From Rosistilla carotiformis (lineage in GTDB: Bacteria; Planctomycetota; Planctomycetia; Pirellulales; Pirellulaceae), in the NCBI RefSeq assembly GCF_007753095.1, contig NZ_CP036348.1, forward strand, positions 1,054,001 through 1,118,000: DNA of 64,000 nt, in the 5' to 3' direction. The notes beneath the pieces are model-generated. The model made no database searches and was not told the origin of the DNA. It saw nothing but the letters and a program-made list of their open reading frames with translations. Of this stretch, positions 8,804-19,167 are shown in pieces. The position numbers and the translations under genes are program-made. Position 1 is the first letter of the stretch; each line of letters opens with the position of its first letter.

Positions 8804-10180
8804 ATGATGGGCTTCATTCGCCAATGGCAAACGCAGTGGACTGCGATGTCGACCGACCAGCGGCGGCGGGCGGCTTGGGCATTCGCTTGGTTCTTCTGCA
8901 TTCTGTTGGCCTACTTTGTGATCCGCCCGGTCCGCGAGACGATGGGGATTCAGGGAGGCACGAAACAGTTGCCGTGGCTTTTCCTGGGCACTTTCACAAC
9001 GATGCTGATCGCCGTGCCGATCTATTCATTTGTTGTGGCTCGCTGCCAACGCAAACGTTTGGTGCCGATCGTCTACCGATTCTTTGCCCTCAACCTGCTG
9101 CTGTTCTGGTTGGCGATGCACGTCGAAAGTGCCGAGGTCCACGTTTGGGTCGCGCGATGTTTCTTCATCTGGACCAGCGTCTTCAGCCTGTTTAACACAT
9201 CGGTCTTCTGGAGCGTGCTGGCCGATCTCTATGACAGCCGCCAAGCCAAACGCGTCTTTGGAATGATCGCTGTCGGAGGCACTTTGGGAGCGATCGTCGG
9301 TTCGCTGTTGACCTCGCTGCTGTCGACGATCCTGGGCGTGCAGAACCTGCTGTGGCTGCCGATCGTGCTGTTGGAAGTTGGCGTCTTTTGCGCTGGCCGG
9401 ATGATGAAAGCCGAACCACCCGCAGTCGACGTTCACGATTCCGACGGGGTTGCTGAATCGGAGTCGTCGGCTGACGCAAAGTCTTCCGACGACGAACCGG
9501 CACCGGGCGGAGGGATCTTCGAAGGGATCACGCACGTCGCCCGTTCGCCTTACCTGGCGATGATCTGTCTGTTCCTGTTGCTGGGCCAATTGACCGGCAC
9601 GCATTTTTATCTGGTGCAAGCGGAACTTGTGAAAGAGTTTATCCCCGAACGCGACGCGCAGACCGCTTTGTTTGGCAAACTGAATCTGTTTACTCAGCTG
9701 CTGACGCTGGGATTACAAGCCGGTGTGGTCGGGCTCGTGTTGCGACGGATGGGAGTCGCGGCGGCGCTAGTGCTGCTGCCGATCGTCTGCTTGCTGGCGT
9801 TGATCGGGCTGGGGCTGTTTCCATCGATCGCCGTTCTGGCGATCAGCGACGTCCTCCGCCGCGGGGTCGTCTACGGCGTGACGGTTCCATCGCGAGAGGT
9901 CTTGTTTACAGTGGTCGATCGCGCCGACAAATACAAATCGAAAAGCTTCATCGACACCGTCGTGGTCCGCGGCGGAGATGCGATCAGCGGCCAAGCGTTT
10001 GCTTTCATCCGCCAGTGGCATCTTGGACTGGCTGCAATGAACGCGTTGATGATCCCCGTCGTGATCGCTTGGGGAATCTTGGCGATCTACCTGGGATGCC
10101 AACAAACCCGCCGCGCGGCGGCAGGGGAATGCGAGTCGAAAGCCAAAGCCGATGGTGTTGCGTCGATTGAGAACGTTTGA
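8804..10180 (+). CDS. MFS transporter of the ADP/ATP-carrier-like (NTP/NDP exchange) family
   Basis: 458 residues with about 12 predicted membrane helices and a charged central loop (about 205-235, rich in Glu, Asp and Ser). The N-terminal stretch with FVIRPVRETMGIQGG and the PWLFLGTF motif match the family related to rickettsial/chlamydial nucleotide carriers, many members of which transport other substrates in free-living bacteria. ATG 8804 is preceded by GGGGAC; an upstream in-frame GTG at 8783 is possible. The last 25 codons recur as a divergent fragment at 13086-13174, across the adjacent island. Confidence 0.8.
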   Translation: MMGFIRQWQTQWTAMSTDQRRRAAWAFAWFFCILLAYFVIRPVRETMGIQGGTKQLPWLFLGTFTTMLIAVPIYSFVVARCQRKRLVPIVYRFFALNLLLFWLAMHVESAEVHVWVARCFFIWTSVFSLFNTSVFWSVLADLYDSRQAKRVFGMIAVGGTLGAIVGSLLTSLLSTILGVQNLLWLPIVLLEVGVFCAGRMMKAEPPAVDVHDSDGVAESESSADAKSSDDEPAPGGGIFEGITHVARSPYLAMICLFLLLGQLTGTHFYLVQAELVKEFIPERDAQTALFGKLNLFTQLLTLGLQAGVVGLVLRRMGVAAALVLLPIVCLLALIGLGLFPSIAVLAISDVLRRGVVYGVTVPSREVLFTVVDRADKYKSKSFIDTVVVRGGDAISGQAFAFIRQWHLGLAAMNALMIPVVIAWGILAIYLGCQQTRRAAAGECESKAKADGVASIENV

Positions 10181-10408
10181 GTTTGCCCCGAAGGATCCGA
10201 AAGTGAGTACCCGTCTGCCCAACGCTCACGTTCAGGATCGGCGGAATAGGCAGTGCGGCGAAGGCTACGTAATTCGGGCCACGCGGTGACCTGGACGGGT
10301 GCCTTTGGGTGGCACTACTGTTCAGGAGGTTTGTGGGCATGCCCAGGCTGGACACCAAAGGAATTTCGCCTGCAATCGGATTCTGAAAGCGCGAAAGACT
10401 ATTTAGAA

Positions 10409-11164
10409 ATGGATATTGTCAAACATAAGCGCAAGCTGATTCATCGCGGCAAATATGTGTTTGCGCCAGCGGGTTGGCTGCCCGTTCGTCGAGGCGCCAA
10501 AAAACCACAGCGGCTCGATGCGTCGCGTGATTTGCTAGCGGAATATCCTGACCGGATGCGGTTGCTATGGCACGATCCGTCCGAGGGAGGCTCCGTAATT
10601 GAGATTGCTGGGGGATGGTGTTACGGTCGGCGCTGCGACTGGATCGGAATCGACGATCGTACGCTGGCAGATCTGCACGGCGATGGCAGTCAGCTAATCC
10701 CTGAGATGCCTCCCAGCGGGCCGCTTAATCCACGTTACTACCGTCATCGGTTAACGACCTCGCGCCGTTTCCCGAAGCCTGTGCAAGTCGATGGCGATGT
10801 CGTCATTCTCAACTCGCCTGGATCGCATTACTATCATCACTGGCTGCGTGAAACGCTGCCGCGTCTGGAGTTGGTCCTCCAAGCGGACGCCTACGTGATC
10901 GATAACTACAAGTCGTTCCAGTGGCAATCGCTGCAGTTGTTGGGCATTCCAGCGGAAAAGATCATTGAGCCTCATCAGGGCTTGAGGCTTCAAGCCAATC
11001 GTTTGATCGTGCCATCCATTGCAACCGCGGGCTCGCGACGTCGCCTCGGAATTCACTTGCAAAGTCAAACCGACAACAGTTTGGCAGCACTACATTCCAA
11101 GCCGAGTCAGCGTGTCTATGTCAGCCGTCGAATTGCCTGCAAACGTTTATATACGTTGGCTTAA
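10409..11164 (+). pseudogene. GT61 (DUF563) glycosyltransferase, 3'-truncated
   Basis: 251 residues from ATG 10409. The motif HYYHHWLRETLPRLELV near the middle is the GT61/DUF563 signature of capsule and glycan glycosyltransferases. The frame ends just after RVYVSRR, where family members normally continue for some 80-100 residues. The sequence beyond belongs to an FkbM fragment on the other strand, so the 3' end seems to have been lost in a rearrangement near 11120-11150. The frame is open upstream to 10253 without a better start. Probably inactive. Confidence 0.7.
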
Positions 11165-11315
11165 GTTCAACAAGATTCCCTTTTACCGGGTAATCTCTCA
11201 CAATCCGTAAGATTTCGTCATTCTGCGCACCGTCGAACGCACCAACCTGTACAAAAACAATCCGCCCTCTTTTGAATGACTTGTTCCGCACGTGCCAAGG
11301 GAACCCCGCTACCAA
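11121..11315 (-). pseudogene. FkbM-type methyltransferase, N-terminal fragment
   Basis: On the minus strand about 65-80 codons encode an SAM-binding start: IVFVQVGAFDGAQNDEIL followed by GNLVELKPTYINVC, which matches the first beta-alpha-beta unit and acidic motif of FkbM-family methyltransferases. Translation stops at 11121 where the sequence meets the truncated GT61 gene tail to tail. The rest of the ~230-residue domain is missing and no convincing start codon is present (open to about 11363). A remnant of a surface-glycan gene cluster. Confidence 0.55.
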
Positions 11316-11742
11316 AACGAAGCTCGGGTTGATCGACCGGGATACACGGCTATCGAGTGCGCGCTAGCCCGATCCTGCGCAAGATGCGAGCGTGAGCGTG
11401 CTTGACTTCGTTTTCGGTTGGGAACCCTGTCTCTCAGGAAAACATGCACCTTTTGAGTTGTCCGAAAACTCGAGACCGGTAGCAGACACCATAGCCGCTT
11501 CTACGGTAAATCACAGTGTCGCCGGCCCATCGAACTCGTCATCGCAAAAGGTGGGCGGCGTTGCTTATGAAAGGAGTTTCTATTTCACTGTTTCGAATTG
11601 TAAAAGTTTATAACGCTTGTTGACGTGCGATCTACGACTTTGCTAGAGAATCAGACTTGCCAAATGAGGGGGGGGGCGAGTGGCGTGTTAAATAAATCAT
11701 GTGCGAGCCCAATAGCCATGGAAATTGTTAGGGGAATGAGTT
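11316..11742. other. Low-GC non-coding stretch in island
   Basis: About 430 bases between the FkbM fragment and the DUF1796 gene. Base composition is more AT-rich than the surrounding chromosome, especially from 11560 to 11740. Short frames exist but none resembles a known protein. An AGGGGA ribosome-binding site at its right end serves the next gene. Confidence 0.45.
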
Positions 11743-12546
11743 GTGAACAGAACGCGAAATCAGGTTGTGGTTTCCCTCGGAGGCGGATGCGATGTCGCTT
11801 TGATCCTTCGTCACTTTTATCTACGGCAAGTAAGTCTTCCATTTGATTGGTTGTGGAACTTACACGATGGGCTTCGGGCAGTAACTTCTATTATTGAAAA
11901 TGACTTCCTTGAGGTTCGCAGTCGCGATGCATATATCCGATCACCTCACTTTCGCTGGCCCAACCAAGAAGTCGTTGTCTTTCGGAACTATCCAAACAAA
12001 GCGCACGTGCACGGCAATCCGTTGGAAGATTCACACGCAAAGGAGACCTTGAACCGAAGGATCGATCGGTTAACCAGAATCCTAACGGACCCGCAACGAG
12101 AAATCGTATTTGTTTACTATCGTCGTTTCGATGAAGGCCCCGAGTTGCTTTGCGAATCTACGGTGGGAGACAGGACGCAAAAGTTGATAGACGAGTCTCT
12201 GGAGTTTATGGAGATGATGGATCGCAAGTACGCCCATCCCAAAATACGACTAATCAGCGTTTTTTCGACGGATGAGCCTTTTTTAAGCATGCCGTCGGTT
12301 GTTCACCAATTTGCAAAAAATGCGAAACGCTGCGCTGTGCCCACAATTGATTTCGAATGGTTGATTGCACGCCCCGAAAACAATCGAAGAGCAGGTCGGC
12401 AATGGAAAAACCAGTGGAGGAATTTGCTGCTAAGGCAGGGGGTGATGAGTCGTGTTGATTTGGCGAAATCCATCCCGTTGTCGACGGGCCGTCGCATTCA
12501 ACAAATGCTTCCACGCAAGTTCAGAAATATAGCAAGCCTAATCTAA
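11743..12546 (+). CDS. DUF1796 family (putative papain-like cysteine peptidase)
   Basis: 267 residues starting at GTG 11743 after a purine-rich AGGGGA. The opening VVSLGGGCDVALILRHF and the following LPFDWLWN match the DUF1796 signature (SLG..C and PFDW), predicted by others to adopt a papain-like fold, with Cys near residue 16 as candidate nucleophile. Such genes commonly occur in surface polysaccharide loci, agreeing with the GT61 and FkbM remnants beside it. Codon use and GC are lower than neighbouring genes, suggesting transfer. Biochemical role is unknown. Confidence 0.7.
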   Translation: MNRTRNQVVVSLGGGCDVALILRHFYLRQVSLPFDWLWNLHDGLRAVTSIIENDFLEVRSRDAYIRSPHFRWPNQEVVVFRNYPNKAHVHGNPLEDSHAKETLNRRIDRLTRILTDPQREIVFVYYRRFDEGPELLCESTVGDRTQKLIDESLEFMEMMDRKYAHPKIRLISVFSTDEPFLSMPSVVHQFAKNAKRCAVPTIDFEWLIARPENNRRAGRQWKNQWRNLLLRQGVMSRVDLAKSIPLSTGRRIQQMLPRKFRNIASLI

Positions 12547-13085
12547 GTGACGCGGCTTCCGAGTTTGTGCCAAGCACGCTGCGAATTCCGTGGAAATTCC
12601 GAAACACAAACGGGACCCGAACCCGACAGACGCGCTCACCTGTATCGTGCGTTTGAAATCTCGGCATTTAACGCAAGCAGGACGTTCGCGACAGACGATC
12701 TCGATCAGCGATGGAATCTGAAACGCCTTAGATCCGGACAGAAAACCGAGTTTTTTTATGCGGTGCCAATCCGACCAGAGGTTTCCTGTCCGCTTCTTAG
12801 CGGTAGCACCCCCAGTCGATAGCCGTAGGGGACATCGCGGTGCGTGGCGTGGTCGTTGTGCAGGACTAAGTCGATTTACTTGCGAAGGTTGCGGGCCCCG
12901 CTGCTTGCATCTCCGTTGTTGATGGATCCGGTTCAGGACGAAGGAATGAACCGGCAGTCGTGGTCGCTGCAACTTGCGATCCTGTATGCCTAAGCAACGT
13001 TCCCCGTCGGCCCAAGGCACAGGCATGTCGCCAACGGAAGACTGGAAGCGAACAACCCCTGTTGGCGACGAGTTTAGCGCGATCA
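12547..13085. other. Non-coding island remainder
   Basis: About 540 bases between the DUF1796 gene and the transporter relic. No intact gene or transposase is recognisable in any frame. GC rises back to the chromosomal level along it, so it may consist of decayed gene pieces. Confidence 0.4.
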
Positions 13086-13174
13086 TGTTCCCGGTTGTCA
13101 TCGCTTGGGGAATCCTGGCGATCTACCTGGGACGCCAACAGACCCGCCGCGCCGCAGCGGGTGAAGCCGATTGA
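13086..13174 (+). pseudogene. Relic of a transporter 3' end (duplicate of 10053-10137)
   Basis: The frame here encodes FPVVIAWGILAIYLGRQQ and then TRRAAAGEAD before a TGA. The same peptide, with Cys for Arg, ends the transporter at 8804-10180. About 24 of 25 residues agree, while the DNA differs at many third positions, so this is not a recent duplication. It most likely came from an orthologous gene of a related strain and marks the right edge of the 10.2-13.1 kb island. Confidence 0.75.
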
Positions 13175-13187
13175 ATCCGGCAGCGTT

Positions 13188-14462
13188 CTAATCTTTGAAC
13201 TGCACGGCGGTTGTTACCATCGCGTCGCGAGTGTCGGTTAACGCGAGGAACCATGTGTTTGCATCGGCCGGTGGTTTGGGAGCGGTGATCGTCTGGCCAT
13301 CGATCTTGGCGGGAACCGTCTGCCAGTCGCGTTTCGCTCGCGGGCCGCTGTCGGTGGTGTAGTGCAGGTTGGCTGATTTCGGTGGCACCTCGCTGGCGTA
13401 TTGCAACGTGACGACATCGCCATCGATCTGCGGAGTTCCTGGCACGGGCAATGCCTTTCCGTCACGGCAATACGAATCGATGAACTGGCCGATCTCCTGA
13501 GGCTTCCAGCCGGCCGGATGGCTGTGTCCCATTTTGACTTCGATCCGCATTTGCTTGGTCCCAGGAACGACGTCGAAGCTCTTTTGGTAGCTGTCCAGCG
13601 GATAGTGGATGTCGTTGGTGCCGTTGACGAACAGGATCGGGACGCGGCAGTGGCGCAGCTGGCTGCCGGGATCATAGACCGCGACCCAGTCGTCGCGGCG
13701 ATCCCCCAAGCGATCGATCGACGGCTTCTGAACCGATTCCCCTTCGTGCAAGAAACCGCAGCCGTAGACAGGGACTGCCGCTTTGAAGCGGTCGTCCAGC
13801 GAAGCAGCTAGGCAGGTCGTATAGCCACCCCAGCTGATCCCGGTCACTGCGGTTCGTTCGGGATCGACGTCTTCAAACGAACGGATCAACGAATGCGCTC
13901 GCAAGACCGAGGCTGCGGCGTGGAAAGGCCAGTCGTCGGAGGCCTCGCCGCCGATCGAATCAAATTTTTCGGAGTGTCCCTGGTTGGGGCCGCCGTTTTC
14001 CAGTCGAGTTCGTGTGTTGGCGGGATATCCCTGATTGGCGATCGGAACTCCCGTCTGTGGATTGAACTGGGGATCGCTGGGGCGCGATCCGCCAAGATCC
14101 ATCGCGATCGCTACATAACCTCGCTTGGCCCACAACCAAACCCATTCGGCGAACGCGGTCCCGCCACCGCCATGAATCAACACGACGGCTGGGTATTTGG
14201 CATCGGCCGCTGCTTCGCCAAGAGTGGTTGGCGAGGCGTAGAAGGCGAAAACCTCGGTCGGTTTGCCGCGATAGTCTTCGCCCGCGTAGAGCAACGAGTG
14301 AACGGGGCCTGATTGGTCGACCCACCGCATCTCGGGCGCCTGTTTCGCCGAAGCGACCATCGCTGCCAAGGCTTGGGCGACGTCCTCGTCTTGCCTCGGT
14401 TGGGCGGTGAGTACGGAGTGGTGGATGAAGGGAATGAGCAGGAAGGCGAGGAAGCGTTTCAT
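13188..14462 (-). CDS. Secreted alpha/beta-hydrolase, acetyl xylan esterase-like
   Basis: 424 residues with signal peptide MKRFLAFLLIPFIHHSV. The oxyanion region VVLIHGGGGTAF, nucleophile elbow GISWGGY, an acidic residue in NGTNDIHYP and a His in MGHSHPAGW together make the expected Ser-Asp-His triad of the acetyl xylan esterase/dienelactone hydrolase group. A C-terminal beta domain of about 90 residues follows, similar to those of PhoPQ-regulated (PqaA-like) esterases. Start chosen at ATG 14462 because the signal peptide begins there. Likely acts on extracellular polysaccharide esters; substrate unknown. Confidence 0.78.
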   Translation of the reverse strand: MKRFLAFLLIPFIHHSVLTAQPRQDEDVAQALAAMVASAKQAPEMRWVDQSGPVHSLLYAGEDYRGKPTEVFAFYASPTTLGEAAADAKYPAVVLIHGGGGTAFAEWVWLWAKRGYVAIAMDLGGSRPSDPQFNPQTGVPIANQGYPANTRTRLENGGPNQGHSEKFDSIGGEASDDWPFHAAASVLRAHSLIRSFEDVDPERTAVTGISWGGYTTCLAASLDDRFKAAVPVYGCGFLHEGESVQKPSIDRLGDRRDDWVAVYDPGSQLRHCRVPILFVNGTNDIHYPLDSYQKSFDVVPGTKQMRIEVKMGHSHPAGWKPQEIGQFIDSYCRDGKALPVPGTPQIDGDVVTLQYASEVPPKSANLHYTTDSGPRAKRDWQTVPAKIDGQTITAPKPPADANTWFLALTDTRDAMVTTAVQFKD

Positions 14463-14676
14463 GGTGACAGTGGGGGGCGAGGGGGATTCGTTGTCATTAG
14501 AGACGATATTGTAGCACGGTCGTTCCTGCCGATCCGAATATTGCCACTCCTGCGAGGGGGGCCTTTGCGGGCTGCTCTTGTTCATCGGCCCGATTCGAGC
14601 GACAATGCAAATTACAAGCTTTCCCGCACGCTGGACCCTTCAATCTCCGTCACATTCGCACTTTTCTTTGATCTCT

Positions 14677-16020
14677 ATGGCCAAGCAACAAGAAGAATTA
14701 CAACTTTGGCAGACCGTTGCCCCTTGTGAATTCAAAGGTATTCATGAGGATTCGGGGCTGGCCCAGGGCTTGCTGATCTCCGCGCGTCAGTCGCCTGGAT
14801 TTCCCGTTTTGGGAGGTCAGCTGGGGCACGCGATCGCCAACCGTGCGACACATCTGATGCTCGATTACAACGCGCAGATGGTCAACATGCGTTATCAGAT
14901 TGACGGTATGTGGGAACAATTGCCGCCGCTGCCTCGCGACGCAGGGGATGCGATGCTGGTCGCGGCGAAAACGTTGTGTCGGATGAATCCCGCCGATCGG
15001 AAGAACGCTCAGCAGGGAAAAACGCTGGCGATCATGGGACGCGACAAATACAACGTCAAGATCCAGAGCCAAGGGGTGCCCACGGGGGAGCGAGTGATGC
15101 TGACGCTCGACAAAAAGGACATCCCCTTCAAGACGCTCGATGATCTGGGGATGCGTGACAAAATGCAGGTCCAGCTGAAAGAGGCGCTCAACGACAAGGG
15201 GCACATGGTTCTCATCAGTGCTCCCAAAGGGGGCGGTCTGACGACGTCATGGACGATCGCATTGGAAGCTGCGGACAAATTCATCAGCGATTTTCAGGCG
15301 ATCGAGCCCAAGGGGAGCAGTGAGCCCGATATCATCAACGTCAGCCCGAATTATTTCGGTCCGGGGGCCAAGAACGATACCGCTCGGGATGCCGTCAGGG
15401 CGCTTTCGCTGCGTGAGCCTGATGTTTTTGTGATGCCCGAGCTTTACGACGACGAAACGATCAAGCTATTGCATGGGCAGACGAAGATCGAAAAGCAGGT
15501 GATCTCGCGGATCGTGGCGAGCGATGCCGTCGAGGCATGCGCGCGTCTGGTCCACAATCATCGCGCCGTAGCCAAAGAGATCGTTGAAATGTTATCGCAT
15601 GTCACCAACGTGCGGCTAGCGCGTCGGTTGTGCGAAACCTGCCGTCAGGGCTTCGCGCCGCCCCCCCAGTTGCTGCAGAAGTTGGGGATCCCGCAAGGTC
15701 GCGTGGCGATGATGTATCAGCCGTTTGTGCCACCGCCGATCGAGCAGCAGGTCGACGAAAAGGGGAACCCGGCGCCGATTCCGCCCTGCCCCAAGTGTGC
15801 GAATCGCGGCTATTTCGGCCGTTTTGGGATTTATGAACTGCTGACGGTTGGTCCAAAGCTGAAGGATGCCCTGCTGAAAACCGGCGACGTGAACAAGTTG
15901 CGTCAGGTGGCGAAGGCCGAGGGGCATCGCAATCTACAGGACGAGGGGATCATGGCTGTCGCACGCGGTATTACGAGCCTCGAAGAGATGCGGCGTATTT
16001 TTAGCAGTGGCGGCAAATAA
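14677..16020 (+). CDS. GspE/PilB-like secretion ATPase homologue with degenerate P-loop
   Basis: 447 residues of the type II secretion/type IV pilus ATPase family. The C-terminal four-cysteine zinc element (CETC and CPKC) and the terminal GITSLEEMRRIF are typical. The Walker A segment APKGGGLTT (182-190) has Leu188 where GSGKT has its essential Lys, and the Walker B region DVFVMPELYDDET keeps Glu255 but loses the usual Gly and Arg. ATP hydrolysis is therefore doubtful and a structural or regulatory role is possible. Start at ATG 14677. No pilin or secretion genes are adjacent. Confidence 0.8.
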   Translation: MAKQQEELQLWQTVAPCEFKGIHEDSGLAQGLLISARQSPGFPVLGGQLGHAIANRATHLMLDYNAQMVNMRYQIDGMWEQLPPLPRDAGDAMLVAAKTLCRMNPADRKNAQQGKTLAIMGRDKYNVKIQSQGVPTGERVMLTLDKKDIPFKTLDDLGMRDKMQVQLKEALNDKGHMVLISAPKGGGLTTSWTIALEAADKFISDFQAIEPKGSSEPDIINVSPNYFGPGAKNDTARDAVRALSLREPDVFVMPELYDDETIKLLHGQTKIEKQVISRIVASDAVEACARLVHNHRAVAKEIVEMLSHVTNVRLARRLCETCRQGFAPPPQLLQKLGIPQGRVAMMYQPFVPPPIEQQVDEKGNPAPIPPCPKCANRGYFGRFGIYELLTVGPKLKDALLKTGDVNKLRQVAKAEGHRNLQDEGIMAVARGITSLEEMRRIFSSGGK

Positions 16021-16329
16021 ATCGCGTCGCAAACTCTTTATCGCGTAGCACTTAGGTCTTCGTGCGGAAGGCTCGGGCCCGTTGTCAATGAGGCTGGAAT
16101 CGGTTAAGATTTTGGCCTCGATAGTGTTGCTGATATACCTTGTCCCCGTCGCCCGATTTTCGACGGTCGACAAGGTCTTTCTTGGTCTGTTCCATGATCG
16201 CTCGCGGCGAAGGTGATTCCACCGGGCGCGGGAGTTTTGAACTGCCCGACCGGGATCGCCCCTTAGGCGTTTATCCGACAATCGGTGCGGACAGCGACAG
16301 TGGTGAAAGAGTAATCAAAGGACGCTTCA
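16021..16329. other. Gap before gyrA
   Basis: About 310 bases without a gene. Nothing recognisable was found except an AT-richer patch near 16100-16140 that could hold a promoter for gyrA. Confidence 0.4.
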
Positions 16330-19155
16330 TTGGCTGACGAAGAGAACGGAAACGGTAGCGGCGACGAGAATGAAAACGGCAGTAGTTCGTCGATTCCCAT
16401 CGGCGGCGACAGTGGCGGCCATGGCGCGCTGCGGATGGTCGACCTGCCGATCGAAGACGAATTGCGAGAAAGCTATCTGACGTACGCAATGAGCGTGATC
16501 GTCAGCCGCGCGTTGCCCGACGTTCGCGACGGCCTGAAGCCGAGCCAACGCCGGATTCTGGTCGCCATGAACGACTTAAATCTGGGCCCTCAGTCGCGGC
16601 GGGTCAAGTGCGCGAAGATCTCCGGTGACACGTCGGGTAACTACCACCCGCACGGTGAAAGCGTGATCTATCCGACATTGGTTCGGATGGCGCAAGAATG
16701 GAACATGCGGCACCTGTTGATCGATAAGCAGGGGAACTTTGGGTCGATCGCCGGTCTCCCCGCGGCGGCCATGCGGTACACGGAAGCTCGTTTGAGCGCC
16801 GTCGCGGCGATGATGCTGGACGATCTGAAGCTGGACACCGTCGATTACGTCCCCACGTACGATGAAGCGCGGACCGAGCCGACCGTCTTGCCTGGCCGGT
16901 TCCCGAATCTGTTGGTCAATGGATCCAATGGTATCGCCGTGGGTATGGCGACCAGCATCCCACCGCACAATTTGAACGAGGTCTGCCAGGCGATCGTGCG
17001 ATTGGTCGAGGAGCCCGATGTATCGATCGAAGAATTGATGGACATCGTCAAGGGCCCCGATTTCCCCACCGGCGGGATCATTTGCGGGCGGGGCGGGATT
17101 CGCCGTGGTTATTACACCGGCCGCAGCACGGTTGTTGTTCGTGCCCGCTGTCGCATCGAAACGGAAAAGAAACGCAACCGGATCGTCGTCAACGAGATCC
17201 CGTTCCAGCAGGCACGCGATCGCGTGGTCGAAAAAATCGCTGCGTTGGTCACCGGCGATCGGATCAAGGGAATTTCGGGCATTCGCGACGAAAGCGATCT
17301 GAAAGAGCCCGTGCGGTTGGTGATCGATCTCAAACGCGATGCCGATCCCGACGTGGTGCTGAACCAGTTGTATCAGTACTCGCCACTGCAAGACACGTTC
17401 TCGATCATCTTGTTGGCGCTGGTCGATGGCAAGCCGCGGGAACTGAATCTGAAAGAGATCCTGCAGGAATTTGTCCGCCACCGGGTGACGGTGATCCGTC
17501 GCCGAACTCAGTTCTTGTTGGCGCGTGCGCGCCGTCGCAAGCACTCGGTCGAAGGTCTGTTGTTGGCATTGGCCGACATCGATCAGATCATTCGAATCAT
17601 CCGCAACAGCCGAACGCAGCCCGAAGCGAAAATCGGTCTGATGGGAGTCGAGTGTCCCGCGTCGCTGATGGCCCGCGCTCTGGGAGACACCGGATTTAGC
17701 CAATTCCAACAGGAACGTGGGGTCTCCGATACCTACAGTTTAACAAGCGTCCAGGCCGACGAAATCCTGCGGATGCGGTTGGGCCAGTTGGTGAACCTGG
17801 AGCAGGAAAAGCTGGGCGACGAGCACGCTCAATTGCTGATCGAAATCTCCGGCTACCTTGAGATTTTGGCCGATCAGCAGTTGATCTTCGACATGATCAA
17901 AGAGGATATGCAGGAGATCATGCGTCGCTTTGGCGATGCCCGCCGCACCGAGATCAGCGGCGAAGAGCTGGGCAACATCGACCTGGAGGACCTGATCCGC
18001 GAAGAGACGATGGTCGTCACGATCACCCACCGCGGCTACATCAAACGTGTCGCGTCGAGCACCTACCGAGCGCAGCGGCGTGGCGGCAAGGGACTCAAGG
18101 GAGCGGCGACCGAAGAAGAGGATCCGATCGAACACCTGTTCGTCGCCAGCACGCACGCCTACCTGCTGTTCTTGACGACGAAGGGCAAGGTTTACTGGCA
18201 GAAGGTTTACGATCTGCCAAACCTCAGTCGCGAGAGCCGTGGACGCGCGATCGTCAATTTGTTGCAGTTGGCGGAAGACGAAAAGATCGCCGCCTGTTTG
18301 CCGGTACGCGATTTCAATCTTCCTGGCCACTTTGTTTTGATGGCGACTCAGGGCGGCTTGGTGAAGAAGACGCCTTTGGAAAACTACAGTCGTCCCAAGC
18401 GAGGCGGGATCATCGCGATCAAGCTGCGTGAAGGAGATGAGCTTGTCAAAGCGGTGATCATCAAGCCCGAAGACGAAGTCGTGCTATCGACGGCCAAGGG
18501 AATGGCGATCCGGTTCTCCGAATCGGACGCGCGACCGATGGGCCGTAATACGTCGGGCGTGAAGGGGATCAGCCTGGGCAAAGACGATCATCTGGTCGGC
18601 TTGGTCGTTGCCGATCCAAACGCCACGCTGCTGACGATTTGCGAACGTGGGTACGGAAAGCGAACGCCCTTTGGCCCCAACGGAGATACCGATCCGGCGG
18701 AAGACGAAACGTCGTCGTCGGCGAAATATCGCGTCCAGAATCGTGGCGGAAAAGGCGTTCGCGACATCAAGACCACCGACCGCAATGGCCAGGTGATCGG
18801 CAGCTTGCGTGTCGATGGCGATGAAGAGATTCTGATGATGACCGCGCGAGGAAAGATCCAGCGCGTGGCCGCTGAAGAGATCAACGTGATCGGCCGGAAT
18901 ACCCAAGGGGTGCGGATCATGAACCTTGGCGACGGCGATTCGTTAGCCGCGATCGTGCGTGTGCCTAAAGAAGAGGTTTCCGAAGAGGAAGAGGCGGCCG
19001 CAGCCGCGCCGGTCACGCCCGTCGATGTTTCGCAAGCATCCGCCGTAGAAGGCGATGACCTTGCCGATTCGGACGATGTTGAACAGGACGCTTCCGAAGG
19101 TGATGAAGCAGCGGACGACAACGCGTCGCCCGATAACGAAGATGCGGCGGAGTAA
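16330..19155 (+). CDS. gyrA: DNA gyrase subunit A
   Basis: 941 residues. Type II topoisomerase subunit that cuts and rejoins DNA; works with GyrB to introduce negative supercoils. The active-site Tyr150 lies in AAMRYTEAR, and the GyrA-box QRRGGKG in the C-terminal beta-pinwheel identifies gyrase and not topoisomerase IV. In the quinolone-determining region [11 protein letters not shown], Ser111 equals E. coli Ser83 but Pro115 replaces Asp87. The N-terminus has a 35-residue Gly/Asn/Ser/Glu-rich extension and the C-terminus an acidic tail. The start is TTG 16330; the first internal ATG (Met36) would still leave the core intact. Confidence 0.97.
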   Translation: MADEENGNGSGDENENGSSSSIPIGGDSGGHGALRMVDLPIEDELRESYLTYAMSVIVSRALPDVRDGLKPSQRRILVAMNDLNLGPQSRRVKCAKISGDTSGNYHPHGESVIYPTLVRMAQEWNMRHLLIDKQGNFGSIAGLPAAAMRYTEARLSAVAAMMLDDLKLDTVDYVPTYDEARTEPTVLPGRFPNLLVNGSNGIAVGMATSIPPHNLNEVCQAIVRLVEEPDVSIEELMDIVKGPDFPTGGIICGRGGIRRGYYTGRSTVVVRARCRIETEKKRNRIVVNEIPFQQARDRVVEKIAALVTGDRIKGISGIRDESDLKEPVRLVIDLKRDADPDVVLNQLYQYSPLQDTFSIILLALVDGKPRELNLKEILQEFVRHRVTVIRRRTQFLLARARRRKHSVEGLLLALADIDQIIRIIRNSRTQPEAKIGLMGVECPASLMARALGDTGFSQFQQERGVSDTYSLTSVQADEILRMRLGQLVNLEQEKLGDEHAQLLIEISGYLEILADQQLIFDMIKEDMQEIMRRFGDARRTEISGEELGNIDLEDLIREETMVVTITHRGYIKRVASSTYRAQRRGGKGLKGAATEEEDPIEHLFVASTHAYLLFLTTKGKVYWQKVYDLPNLSRESRGRAIVNLLQLAEDEKIAACLPVRDFNLPGHFVLMATQGGLVKKTPLENYSRPKRGGIIAIKLREGDELVKAVIIKPEDEVVLSTAKGMAIRFSESDARPMGRNTSGVKGISLGKDDHLVGLVVADPNATLLTICERGYGKRTPFGPNGDTDPAEDETSSSAKYRVQNRGGKGVRDIKTTDRNGQVIGSLRVDGDEEILMMTARGKIQRVAAEEINVIGRNTQGVRIMNLGDGDSLAAIVRVPKEEVSEEEEAAAAAPVTPVDVSQASAVEGDDLADSDDVEQDASEGDEAADDNASPDNEDAAE

Positions 19156-19167
19156 GGCGAATCCCGA

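Noticed and set aside
12547-13101. Decayed transposase
   Set aside because: Frames on both strands were read for DDE-type or recombinase motifs and none was found.
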